This document shows, piece after piece, positions 37,534-45,675 of a stretch of 51,223 bases of DNA. The position numbers were made by a program, and so were the translations under genes. The notes beneath the pieces were generated by a model. That model was not told the DNA's origin. It worked only from the letters and a program-made list of their open reading frames with translations, and searched no databases. The stretch is taken from positions 1-51,223 of the forward strand of contig JAKURX010000001.1 of NCBI GenBank assembly GCA_022451505.1, in the 5' to 3' direction. Source of the DNA: Acidimicrobiales bacterium (GTDB lineage Bacteria > Actinomycetota > Acidimicrobiia > Acidimicrobiales > MedAcidi-G1). Every line of letters starts with the position of its first letter. Position 1 is the first letter of the stretch.

Positions 37534-38517
37534 GTGACCTTCCCTGTCTCACGGCCCCGTCGCCTGCGCCGAACCGCCGCTCTCCGCCGCCTAGTGGCCG
37601 AGACCCGCCTCTCAGTCGACGACCTTGTGGCCCCCTTATTCGTCCGGGAGGGTATCGACGAGCCCCAGCCGGTGGCTTCGCTGCCCGGGGTGTTCCAGCA
37701 CACCCGGGCCAGCCTGCGGGCTGAGGTATCCGCCCTGCACGACCTCGGCGTCCCGGGCGTCATCCTCTTCGGGATCCCCGAGCGAAAGGACGCCGTGGGC
37801 TCCGAGGCCTGGAACCCTGACGGGATCGTCCAGGTCGCCCTCCGGGACCTTCGAGACGACCTGGGCGACGACATGGTTCTCCTAGCCGATCTGTGCGTCG
37901 ACGAGTACACCGACCACGGCCACTGCGGGGTCTTGGACGGCCATGGTTCGGTGGACAACGACGCCACGCTCGAGCTCTACGCACGGGCCGCGGTGGCCCA
38001 GGCCGACGCCGGGGTCGACGTGACCGCCCCGTCCGGGATGATGGATGGCCAGGTTGGGGCCATCCGGACCGCCCTGGACGACGCCGGCCACCACCAGACG
38101 GCGATCCTGGCCTACGCCGCCAAGTACGCCTCGGCCCTCTACGGACCGTTCCGAGACGCCGTCAACGTTGAGATCGTCGGGGGAGAGGACCGACGGGGCT
38201 ACCAGCAGGACCCGCCCAACGCCCGGGAGGCCACGGTCGAGGTGGGTGCCGACCTGGAGGAGGGCGCCGACATGGTCATGGTGAAGCCGGCACTGGCCTA
38301 CCTGGACGTCATCACCGACATTCGGGCCTCAGTCGACGTGCCGTTGGCCGCGTACCACGTGAGCGGCGAGTACGCCATGGTGGCCGCGGCGGCCGCCAAC
38401 GGCTGGTTGGATGGCGACGCGGTGGGCATGGAGCATCTCCTGGCCATCCGCCGGGCGGGGGCCGATTTCATTCTGACCTACCTGGCCGGCCGGGCCGCTG
38501 AGATCCTGCAGGGCTGA
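37534..38517 (+). CDS. hemB: Porphobilinogen synthase (delta-aminolevulinate dehydratase)
   Basis: 327-aa TIM-barrel enzyme that condenses two 5-aminolevulinates. Catalytic lysines lie in AILAYAAKYASALYGPFRDA and MVMVKPALAYLDVI. The metal-binding stretch reads DLCVDEYTDHGHCG, in which Asp replaces the Cys positions of the zinc-type enzyme; this is the Mg/K-dependent variant. Followed 4 nt later by hemL. Confidence 0.95.
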   Translation: MTFPVSRPRRLRRTAALRRLVAETRLSVDDLVAPLFVREGIDEPQPVASLPGVFQHTRASLRAEVSALHDLGVPGVILFGIPERKDAVGSEAWNPDGIVQVALRDLRDDLGDDMVLLADLCVDEYTDHGHCGVLDGHGSVDNDATLELYARAAVAQADAGVDVTAPSGMMDGQVGAIRTALDDAGHHQTAILAYAAKYASALYGPFRDAVNVEIVGGEDRRGYQQDPPNAREATVEVGADLEEGADMVMVKPALAYLDVITDIRASVDVPLAAYHVSGEYAMVAAAAANGWLDGDAVGMEHLLAIRRAGADFILTYLAGRAAEILQG

Positions 38518-38521
38518 ACCC

Positions 38522-39796
38522 TTGACGGACGCCAACCGGCTCCTCTTCGAACGTGCCGTCCGGGTCATCCCGGGAGGCGTCAACTCGCCGGTCAGGGCCT
38601 TCGGTTCGGTGGGCGGCACCCCGTACTTTGTGGAGCGGGCCGACGGCCCGTACGTGTGGGACGCCGACGGGAAGCGCTACATCGACTACGTGCAGTCGTA
38701 TGGCCCGGGCATCTTGGGCCACGCCCACCCGGCAGTCCTTGAGTCGATCGCCCGTGCTGCCTCCAACGGGACCTCCTACGGTGCCCCCACTGAAGCCGAG
38801 GTGGTCTTGGCCGAGATGGTGGTGGACCGTATCGCCGGACTGGAGTCGGTTCGGTTTGTCTCGTCGGGTACCGAGGCCACCATGTCGGCCATCCGCCTAG
38901 CCCGGGGCGCCACCGGCCGGTCGGGCATCGTGAAGTTTGCCGGTTGTTACCACGGCCACGGCGACGCCCTACTGGCAGCCGGAGGCAGCGGCGTGGCTAA
39001 CCAGGGCCTGACCGGGTGCGACGGGGTCACCGCCGGGGCGGTGGCCGACACCATCGTCGCTCCCTACAACGTGTTGCCCGATCTGGACGACACGGTGGCC
39101 GCGGTCATCGTCGAGCCGGTGGCCGCCAACATGGGCCTTATCGCGCCGGCTCCCGGGTTCCTTGAAGGTCTCCGGTCGGCTTGCGACGCGGCCGGGGCCC
39201 TGCTCGTCTTCGACGAGGTCATTACCGGGTTCCGTCTGGCTCGGGGCGGGGCGGCCGAGCGATTCGGTGTCACCCCCGACTTGTGGTGCTTCGGCAAGGT
39301 CATCGGCGGGGGCCTCCCGGTCGGGGCCTTCGGAGGCCGGTGGGACGTGATGGAGCATCTCGCGCCGCTGGGAGGCGTGTACCAGGGAGGCACCCTGTCC
39401 GGGAACCCGTTGGCTATGGCGGCGGGGAGGACCACGCTGGAACTCCTCGACGACGGAGCCTTCGATCGACTGGCCGCCACCACGGCCCGGTTGGCCACCG
39501 GGCTGGCTGACGCGTTCACCACCGCCGGGCTGGCCTCAGTACTCCCGCGGGTGGGTTCCCTGCTCGGCATCTACTTCGGCGACGTGGCGCCGTCCGATTT
39601 CGACGAGGCGAAGGCTCTGGCCGAGAACGGCCTCTACCCGATGGTGTTCCACGCCCTCCTGGAACGGGGCGTGGCCCTAGCTCCCGGGGCCTACGAGGCG
39701 ATGTTTCCCAGCCTCGCCCACTCTGATGCCGTGGTGGACGAGACGGCGGAGGTGGCGGGGGTAGCCGCTGAGGCGGTAGTCGCCGATCTGTCTTGA
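38522..39796 (+). CDS. hemL: Glutamate-1-semialdehyde 2,1-aminomutase
   Basis: 424-aa PLP enzyme of aminotransferase class III that converts glutamate-1-semialdehyde to 5-aminolevulinate. IPGGVNSPVRAFG near the N-terminus, the GTEATMSAIRLAR segment, DEVITGFR, the PLP Lys in CFGKVIGGGLPVGAFGG, and the GGTLSGNPLAMAAG motif are present. The TTG start lies 4 nt after hemB. It completes the C5 branch to 5-aminolevulinate with HemA. Convergent with pgi. Confidence 0.95.
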   Translation: MTDANRLLFERAVRVIPGGVNSPVRAFGSVGGTPYFVERADGPYVWDADGKRYIDYVQSYGPGILGHAHPAVLESIARAASNGTSYGAPTEAEVVLAEMVVDRIAGLESVRFVSSGTEATMSAIRLARGATGRSGIVKFAGCYHGHGDALLAAGGSGVANQGLTGCDGVTAGAVADTIVAPYNVLPDLDDTVAAVIVEPVAANMGLIAPAPGFLEGLRSACDAAGALLVFDEVITGFRLARGGAAERFGVTPDLWCFGKVIGGGLPVGAFGGRWDVMEHLAPLGGVYQGGTLSGNPLAMAAGRTTLELLDDGAFDRLAATTARLATGLADAFTTAGLASVLPRVGSLLGIYFGDVAPSDFDEAKALAENGLYPMVFHALLERGVALAPGAYEAMFPSLAHSDAVVDETAEVAGVAAEAVVADLS

Positions 39797-39806
39797 CCGC
39801 TTCTGG

Positions 39807-41456
39807 TCAGCCCTCCCGCAGCGATCGGTAGCGTCTCAGCAGCTCCGTCGCGGACGGGTCCTGGGCACCGTCCCGGTTGGTCAGGCCATCGCCGATGCGG
39901 GTGGCCAGTTCCTTGCCGAGCTCAACCCCCCACTGGTCGAACGGGTTGAGGCCGAGCAGGGCGGCCATGGCGATCGTACGGTTCTCGTAGAGGGCGATCA
40001 GTTGGCCGAGGGTAGACGGCGACAGTTCGGGCATGAGGATCGTCGTCGACGGGCGGTTCCCCGGAAACGTCTGGTGGGCGACCAGGTCCTCGGGCACTCC
40101 TTCGGTCCTGACCTCGTCGGGCGTCCGACCAAAGGCCAAGGCGTCGGCCTGGGCTATGAGGTTCGCCACCAGCAGGTCCTGGCCGTGGACCGACCGGTCG
40201 TCGTCGGTCAACGAACGGGCGACGGCGATCAGGTCGACCGGGACCACGTCGGTTCCCTGGTGGAGGAGTTGGAAGAAGGCGTGCTGGGCGTCAGTTCCCG
40301 GAGCGCCCCAGACCACCGGCCCGGTGGCGGTCTCCGGGTCGTCGCTGTTCTGGCAGACGCCCTTGCCGAGGCTTTCCATCGAGACCTGCTGGACATGGGT
40401 GGGGAGGAGTCTCAGGCGGTGGGCGTAGGGGACGATGGCCAGCGATCCGCGCCCGAGGAAGCACCGGTTCCAGACGTCGACGAGGGCTAGCAGGACGGCG
40501 GCATTTTCTTCCGGCGGTTCGGCGGCCGAGAGGACATCGATGACGTGCATCCCCTCGAGCACCTCATGGAAGGCCTCCGGTCCGATGGCGACCATGACCG
40601 AAAAGCCGACCGCCGAGCCCAGTGAGAACCGTCCGCCGACACCGAGCGGGACCTCGAGGATCTGTTCCTCTGGGAGGCCGAGAGAGCGGGCCCGTTCGGG
40701 TGCCGCGGTCACGCCGATCACGTGGTCGATAGCTGCCTCCCCGATCCCGTTGGACAACCACGTCATGGCACCGTCCAGAGCGGCGAGGGTCTCAAGGGTG
40801 GTGAACGACTTCGAGCAGGCCACGACGAGGGTCGTCTCCGGATCCAGGCCGGCCAGCGCTTCGTTCAGGTCGTCGGGGTCGATGCCCGACGAGAATCGGA
40901 CCTCCACTCCGGGATGGGTGAGGTGACGCAGGGCGTCGACGGCCAGTGCCGGACCCAGGTGGCTCCCACCGATCCCGAGGTGGACCACCGCATCCACCGT
41001 CCTTCCTGTAGCTCCCCGAGCCTCACCGTCGCGGATCTCCGAGGCGAGCGCGGCCATCCGGTCAAAGGTGGCCCTGCCGGTCTCGACCTCGGCGAGTCCC
41101 TGGACCACAGCCCGTGGGCTCCGCATGGCACCGTGGACCGCTGGCCGGCCCTCCGTCGAGTTGACCGTGTCGCCGATCAGGGTCTTTTGCAGCGTGCCGA
41201 CGACTTGCCGCTGGGTTGCCAAGTCCACGAGGAACCCCATGGTCTCGTCGGTCAGGTTTTGGTGGGAGAGGTCGATCCAAAGGTCGGCACACTCGAAGCC
41301 CATCCGGATGTCACGCGATGGGTCATCGGCAAACAGGTCGCGGAGGTGGGGGAGCTCCGACTTGGCGTGGTCCTCGAGCTCCGTCCAGGCCGAGGCGGCG
41401 TGGGGCGGCCCACCGAGGGGAAGTCCATCGTCGAGGGGGTGGCTCACGGCGGCCAT
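39807..41456 (-). CDS. pgi: Glucose-6-phosphate isomerase
   Basis: 549-aa glycolytic isomerase. Signature stretches are HLGIGGSHLGPALAVDAL, ACSKSFTTLETLAAL, the FGRTPDEVRTEG region, and the C-terminal PGI motif NPFDQWGVELGKEL. The ATG at 41456 is chosen because GGGGGAG lies just upstream; a GTG at 41447 is an alternative. The frame continues upstream without being coding. Ten nt separate it from convergent hemL. Confidence 0.94.
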   Translation of the reverse strand: MAAVSHPLDDGLPLGGPPHAASAWTELEDHAKSELPHLRDLFADDPSRDIRMGFECADLWIDLSHQNLTDETMGFLVDLATQRQVVGTLQKTLIGDTVNSTEGRPAVHGAMRSPRAVVQGLAEVETGRATFDRMAALASEIRDGEARGATGRTVDAVVHLGIGGSHLGPALAVDALRHLTHPGVEVRFSSGIDPDDLNEALAGLDPETTLVVACSKSFTTLETLAALDGAMTWLSNGIGEAAIDHVIGVTAAPERARSLGLPEEQILEVPLGVGGRFSLGSAVGFSVMVAIGPEAFHEVLEGMHVIDVLSAAEPPEENAAVLLALVDVWNRCFLGRGSLAIVPYAHRLRLLPTHVQQVSMESLGKGVCQNSDDPETATGPVVWGAPGTDAQHAFFQLLHQGTDVVPVDLIAVARSLTDDDRSVHGQDLLVANLIAQADALAFGRTPDEVRTEGVPEDLVAHQTFPGNRPSTTILMPELSPSTLGQLIALYENRTIAMAALLGLNPFDQWGVELGKELATRIGDGLTNRDGAQDPSATELLRRYRSLREG

Positions 41457-41502
41457 TCTCCCCCGGCTGGACGATGACTGGGGGGCATGCCGGGAGGGCC
41501 CG

Positions 41503-42795
41503 TCAGGCGTCGACCAGTCGATCCGGCACGAGGCGGACCACGCCAGCGATGGCCGAGTAGGCCGCTTCGGCGGTTCCCCGCTCTTCGTCACGCAACAGGT
41601 TGGCCATGATCCGCAGTGCCCACTCCATGAGGGGGCGGGATCGCATGCCCACACGGGTCAGCTCGCGAACCAGGGTCGGGTTGCCGATGACCTTCGAGAA
41701 CAAACGGGCCACCTTGAAGTAGAGGCCGTACTCCTCATCCAGCAGGTCGGGATACCGGCTGAGCAGGGCGTCGTCGTTCCGGGCCGTCGCCTCGGCGATC
41801 AGGGAGGCGGCCAGGCGACCGGTCTCGTAGGCGTAGTCGATGCCCTCCCCGTTGAACGGGTTTACCGCGCCGGCGGCGTCGCCGACCACCAACCAGTTGG
41901 GCCCGGCCTTGGGACCCACCGATCCGGCCATGGGCAGGCGTCCACCGGTTGGCGGGGCGATGGGACGGGTCGGGTCGATCTGCCAGTGCTCGGGCAGGGT
42001 CCGGGCGAACTCCTCGAACATGTGGCTGGTGTTGATGTCCTTGTAGTCCCGGAAGGTGGACAGCAGCCCAATGCCAACGTTGATGGTCCCGTTGCCCACC
42101 GGGAAGATCCAGCCGTAACCGGGCATGGCGTTGCCATGCCGGTCCCGGACGTCCAGGGAGGACTCGATCCACGGGTCGTCGTGGAGGGGGCTCTCGAAGT
42201 AGCCGCGGATGGCCATACCCATGGGGTAGGCCCGGTCCCGTTCGGTTCCCAGGGTCCGGCCGAACCGGGAGTTGGCCCCGTCGGCCACCACCACGTGGCG
42301 GGCCCGCAGCCGGTGTTCTGTTCCGCTGGCCTTGTCGAGAACCAGAGCGCCGCCGATGGCTCCGTCGGGCGAACCAGGCGGCGGGTCAATCGGTCGGACT
42401 GCTTCGGTTCCCTGCAGGAGGGTGGCCCCGGCACCCACCGCGTGGTCGGCCACGAAGGCGTCAAGTTCACAGCGTCGGACCACGTAGCCGTAGGTCGGGT
42501 ACGTGGGGTGGTCGGGCCATGCCATTTCCAGTGTCCGGCCGTGGGCGATGGCCCGGAGCCCGTCGAACCGGTGGTATTCCTCAAGCCTCGACCCGAGGCC
42601 CATCTCCTCAAGCTGGTGGACGGCCCGGGGCGTGAGGCCATCGCCACAGGTCTTGTCGCGGGGGAACTCCTTGCGTTCGACGACCAGGGTGTCCAGGCCG
42701 TGGGTAGCCGCCCAGTAGGCGGTGGCCGCCCCGGCCGGGCCGCCACCAACGACCAAAAGGTCGTAGACGCGTCCATCAGCCAAGGAATTGGTCAT
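41503..42795 (-). CDS. Geranylgeranyl reductase-family flavoprotein (possible menaquinone reductase)
   Basis: 430-aa FAD-dependent oxidoreductase of the geranylgeranyl reductase group. VVGGGPAGAATAYWAATHG (FAD), then KTCGDGLTPRAV (typical CGDGL motif), and the late FAD motif VVGDAAGAVNPFNGEGIDYA are clear. In mycobacteria a member of this group, MenJ, saturates one isoprene of menaquinone. Its place directly after a respiratory cytochrome c gene fits a role in quinone maturation, but this is inference. The ATG at 42795 has GAGGA upstream. Genes 41503-43597 form a minus-strand pair. Confidence 0.9.
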   Translation of the reverse strand: MTNSLADGRVYDLLVVGGGPAGAATAYWAATHGLDTLVVERKEFPRDKTCGDGLTPRAVHQLEEMGLGSRLEEYHRFDGLRAIAHGRTLEMAWPDHPTYPTYGYVVRRCELDAFVADHAVGAGATLLQGTEAVRPIDPPPGSPDGAIGGALVLDKASGTEHRLRARHVVVADGANSRFGRTLGTERDRAYPMGMAIRGYFESPLHDDPWIESSLDVRDRHGNAMPGYGWIFPVGNGTINVGIGLLSTFRDYKDINTSHMFEEFARTLPEHWQIDPTRPIAPPTGGRLPMAGSVGPKAGPNWLVVGDAAGAVNPFNGEGIDYAYETGRLAASLIAEATARNDDALLSRYPDLLDEEYGLYFKVARLFSKVIGNPTLVRELTRVGMRSRPLMEWALRIMANLLRDEERGTAEAAYSAIAGVVRLVPDRLVDA

Positions 42796-42835
42796 GGGGT
42801 CCTCGATGGTGGGCTCCAGTCGGGAGCCAAGGGGA

Positions 42836-43597
42836 TCAGTGTCCGTTGTCGTCGTGGATGACGAAGTCCAGGATGGCCTGGATCTCGTCGACGGTGACCG
42901 TGGTCGGGTCGAGGTGGCCCTGCAGGTCCAACTCGTCACCGTGGATCGCGTGGTCAAGGGCCTCGGCCAGCGCCGCGTCGTCTTTGGAACCGCTCAGACG
43001 AGCCCGCTCGTGGAGCACCACGCCGATCAGCTCCTCGGTCGTCAGGACGTCTGCCCAGCCGGGCATGCCGCCCTCCACGATGCGAGCCTGGTCGGCGGCG
43101 CCGTACGGGTTGCCGAGACCGAAACCGTCGGAGCCCTTGGCCACCCACTCGATATGGGCTGCCGCGGTCGGGAAGGTGGCCAGCACCTCGCCGTTGGCCA
43201 GGGCGTGGCCGCTCCCGCCGGCGCCGGTGGCTCCGTGGCAGCTGGCGCAGCGGGACTCGTAGACGTGCTGGCCCTCGGCCAGTAATCCAGTGGTTTCCTG
43301 TGGGGGGCGTTCCAGAGTGCCGACGTAGGAGATGGCCCAGATGGGTAGAAGCAGGAGGCCACTGGCCGCCCACCACGGGATCTTCTTACGAGCCCGGGCG
43401 GCGGCCACGTAGGGGGCGATCGGAGCAGGTAGTTCCTCGACGACGGGAGTAGGCGTCGCCGGGGCAGCCGGGGCAGCCGGGGCAGCCGGGGCGGTGGCCG
43501 ATTCGGTGGGTGCTTCCGTGGCCTCGTCGGGGGTGCCGGTCGCCTTGGCCTTAGCGGTCTTGGACCGCTTCAGGAGGTGTTCGGGGATCTCGGTCAA
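42836..43597 (-). CDS. Membrane-anchored monoheme cytochrome c
   Basis: 253-aa cytochrome. The cytoplasmic N-terminus starts TEIPEHLLKRSKTAKAK and is followed by an Ala/Pro-rich linker (about 25-60). One membrane helix lies at 75-93, then an extracytoplasmic cytochrome c domain with the heme motif CASCH (117-121) and a possible Met ligand in GGMPGWADVL. The start is a TTG at 43597, supported by GGAG 8 nt upstream and by the matching N-terminus of the cytochrome b C-half (TEIPEHLRKRAEAARAK). Likely an electron carrier of the bc complex encoded divergently. Confidence 0.85.
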   Translation of the reverse strand: MTEIPEHLLKRSKTAKAKATGTPDEATEAPTESATAPAAPAAPAAPATPTPVVEELPAPIAPYVAAARARKKIPWWAASGLLLLPIWAISYVGTLERPPQETTGLLAEGQHVYESRCASCHGATGAGGSGHALANGEVLATFPTAAAHIEWVAKGSDGFGLGNPYGAADQARIVEGGMPGWADVLTTEELIGVVLHERARLSGSKDDAALAEALDHAIHGDELDLQGHLDPTTVTVDEIQAILDFVIHDDNGH

Positions 43598-43964
43598 CTT
43601 GGGCTCCGGAGGAGTCGGTCGGGTCCGGTGGTACGACGGGACCCTCAAGATGGGGTCGTCCGGTCTAGGACACGGGAAGGTTAGCGGGGACGGCAGGTTC
43701 GCGGGCGCAGAACCGGAGCGGTCCGGAGGGGTGTCGACCGGGTGGTCGGTCGGGCTTCGACCCACCTTTCCGGAGCGTTGCCACGAGGTCTGTGATCCCC
43801 CAATGTCGTGCTAGAAACCGGCATCGGGATCGATGTTCCGATCGTCTTCGTCCGGGCCGTTGGTGAGGGCGTCGCGATGGAGATCCAAGCGTTAGCATGG
43901 TGCCCGCACGCCTTGTGCACTATTTCACGAAGTCTGTCGGAGCCACCGAGGAGGACCTAAATCG
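43598..43964. other. 367-nt divergent intergenic region between cytochrome c and the bc operon
   Basis: No convincing gene: short ORFs here are shadows with poor composition. It holds the ribosome binding site of the TTG-started cytochrome c at its left end. At its right end are a TAGCAT box (near 43894), a Rex-operator-like palindrome at 43913-43930, and the GGAGGA ribosome binding site before the ATG at 43965. It probably contains both divergent promoters. Confidence 0.6.
43913..43930. promoter_or_regulatory. Candidate Rex operator upstream of the ferredoxin/bc/nuo operon
   Basis: TTGTGCACTATTTCACGA matches TTGTGAA-N4-TTCACAA at 12 of 14 fixed positions and is identical at 15 of 18 positions to the reverse complement of the site in front of rex (TTGTGCACCATTTCACAT). 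It lies 34 nt before the ATG of the first gene and just downstream of a possible -10, so binding should repress transcription. Confidence 0.75.
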
Positions 43965-44420
43965 ATGGTCGCCTTCATGACCTCCATCGTCGTCTTGTTG
44001 GTGCTGCTCGGTGGCGTTGACTGGTACCGCAGGCGGACCCCGGTCGACAAGGCGTTCACGTGGGGGGAGGCGATGCTCTTCGCCACCTACGTCTTCTTCG
44101 TCCTGTGGTGGGTCTACGGCGTGGTCCCCCACCAGTGGCTGACCTGGGCCGACAGCGAGTTGAACTGGCGCCGCGACCGCTTCCTGGTCGGCCCGAAACT
44201 CCCGTGGACCGGTGACCGGGGAATCGTCGAGTGGGCCCTGCCGTTCACCATGACCTACAGCGCCATCCGGGACCTTGTGGCTGTGGCCATCTACGGCGTC
44301 GCGCTGGGCGGCAACGTCGTGATGTGGAAGCAGTGGCAGAACCGGGGCATGGAGAAGGACGCCCCGAAGCCCACCTCTGAGTACGGCCGTCCGTTGGTCC
44401 AGGAGGGGACGAGAGCATGA
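43965..44420 (+). CDS. Hypothetical membrane protein of the bc operon
   Basis: 151-aa protein with about three hydrophobic segments: TSIVVLLVLLGGVDWYRRR at the N-terminus, then MLFATYVFFVLWWVYGVVP, and a third around RDLVAVAIYGVALGGNVV. Between them is a charged loop LNWRRDRFLVGPK. No known family is recognised. It is the first gene of the respiratory operon, GGAGGA-preceded, and its stop overlaps the ferredoxin start (ATGA), so the two products probably act together, perhaps as a membrane anchor for the ferredoxin. Confidence 0.75.
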   Translation: MVAFMTSIVVLLVLLGGVDWYRRRTPVDKAFTWGEAMLFATYVFFVLWWVYGVVPHQWLTWADSELNWRRDRFLVGPKLPWTGDRGIVEWALPFTMTYSAIRDLVAVAIYGVALGGNVVMWKQWQNRGMEKDAPKPTSEYGRPLVQEGTRA

Positions 44421-44833
44421 GCGTCACCGACGCCAACCCGCCACACCCGACCTTCGTTGACGACTACGTGCTGCGCGAGGTCGACACCGACTGGATGACG
44501 ACCAACAACCGGGTCAAGACGTTCATCCACATCGACCAGTCCGAGTGCATCATGTGCGAGGGCTGTGTCGACATTTGCCCGTGGAAGTGCATCCACATGG
44601 TCTCCCCGGACGCCGTGGCCGACTCGGTTGGCACCGAACAACCGGGTACCGATCCCAGCGACCACGTGATCTTCACCATTGACGACGATGTGTGCACCCG
44701 GTGCGCCCTGTGCGTCGACCGTTGCCCCACCGGCGTGATCATCCTCGGTAAGTGCAGCGACGCGCCGGCCGATGGCGACGCCCACCAGCGCACCAACACC
44801 CACGGCTATGGCTACGGGATGCGGTTGGGCTGA
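44417..44833 (+). CDS. Double-cluster [4Fe-4S] ferredoxin-like protein
   Basis: 138-aa cytosolic iron-sulfur protein with two ferredoxin motifs: C44-C47-C50-C54 (CIMCEGCVDIC) and C93-C96-C99-C103 (CTRCALCVDRC), each followed by Pro except that the first reads CPWKC with an extra Cys 58. About 35 residues are inserted between the motifs, more than in simple bacterial ferredoxins. The N-terminal 40 residues are an extension. Translationally coupled to the upstream membrane protein and followed by cytochrome b. A ferredoxin in this position suggests electron input to the bc complex or to a quinone site. Confidence 0.9.
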   Translation: MSVTDANPPHPTFVDDYVLREVDTDWMTTNNRVKTFIHIDQSECIMCEGCVDICPWKCIHMVSPDAVADSVGTEQPGTDPSDHVIFTIDDDVCTRCALCVDRCPTGVIILGKCSDAPADGDAHQRTNTHGYGYGMRLG

Positions 44834-44876
44834 CTGGTGCACGAACGAACGCCCGTCCGACAGGAAAGCCGACACC

Positions 44877-45659
44877 GTGGCTGACGACAAGAAGCCAGCC
44901 GGACAGGCACTACAGGAACAGTTGGGCCAGCTGACCGACCAGGTCCAGGGTTCCCAGGCCTGGAGTTCTATCTTCCGCCCTGGGTCGATCTTCCGGAAGG
45001 GCTACAACGACAGCCCCCGGAACCGGTCCTACGTGATCATGAATAGCGTCCTGTACCACCTCCACCCGGTGAAGGTGAAACGGCACGCAGTGAAGGTCAG
45101 TTACACCCTTTGCCTGGGTGGCCTGAGCTTCTTCCTGTTCATTCACCTGACCGTCACCGGCATCTTCCTGATGTTCTTCTACCGGCCGACTACCGCCATG
45201 GCATGGTCCGATATCCAGACTCTGCAAACCGCGGTCGGCTTCGGCCTGCTGGTGCGCAACATGCACAGGTGGGCGGCCCACCTCATGGTGCTGTCTGTAT
45301 TCCTTCACATGGCCCGGGTCTTCTACCACGGGGCCTACAAGCCGCCCCGGGAGTTCAACTGGGTGATCGGAGTCATGCTGCTGCAGTTCACCCTTCTCCT
45401 GTCGTTCACCGGCTACCTACTCCCGTGGGACCAGTTGGCCCTCTGGGCGGTGACGGTGGGAACGAACATGATCGGCTTCACGCCCGTGTTCGGTGACCAG
45501 GTCCGGTTCGTGCTACTCGGCGGCGTCGAGATCGGCACCGACACCCTGCTCCGCTGGTACACCCTCCACGTCCTGATGCTCCCGTTCGTGCTTGTCATCT
45601 TCATGGCGATTCACTTCTGGCGGGTCCGCAAGGACGGCGGCATCTCGGGCCCGCTGTAG
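44877..45659 (+). CDS. Cytochrome b6-type subunit (N-terminal half of cytochrome b)
   Basis: 260-aa membrane protein with four main helices. The four heme-b ligands are H130 and H144 (spacing 14) and H231 and H246 (spacing 15), the b6f-type spacing. Cys79 in LCLGGLSFF aligns with the Cys that binds heme c(n) covalently in b6f and Bacillus QcrB. It ends in RKDGGISGPL like PetB. The start is GTG 44877 with AGGAA upstream. Partners downstream supply the C-terminal half. The role is quinol oxidation and quinone reduction in complex III. Confidence 0.93.
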   Translation: MADDKKPAGQALQEQLGQLTDQVQGSQAWSSIFRPGSIFRKGYNDSPRNRSYVIMNSVLYHLHPVKVKRHAVKVSYTLCLGGLSFFLFIHLTVTGIFLMFFYRPTTAMAWSDIQTLQTAVGFGLLVRNMHRWAAHLMVLSVFLHMARVFYHGAYKPPREFNWVIGVMLLQFTLLLSFTGYLLPWDQLALWAVTVGTNMIGFTPVFGDQVRFVLLGGVEIGTDTLLRWYTLHVLMLPFVLVIFMAIHFWRVRKDGGISGPL

Positions 45660-45675
45660 GTCGGGGACAGACGAC

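Noticed and set aside
41457-41654. N-terminal extension of pgi to 615 aa
   Set aside because: Arg/Pro/Ser-rich, non-homologous, and overlaps the start region of other sequence; a good ribosome binding site precedes the ATG at 41456.
41068-42861. 597-aa plus-strand ORF
   Set aside because: Antisense to pgi and the geranylgeranyl reductase-like gene, both with diagnostic motifs; composition is that of shadow frames.
43665-43920. Small minus-strand ORFs in the divergent cytochrome region
   Set aside because: Composition unlike neighbouring genes, and they overlap the expected promoters and the Rex-like site.
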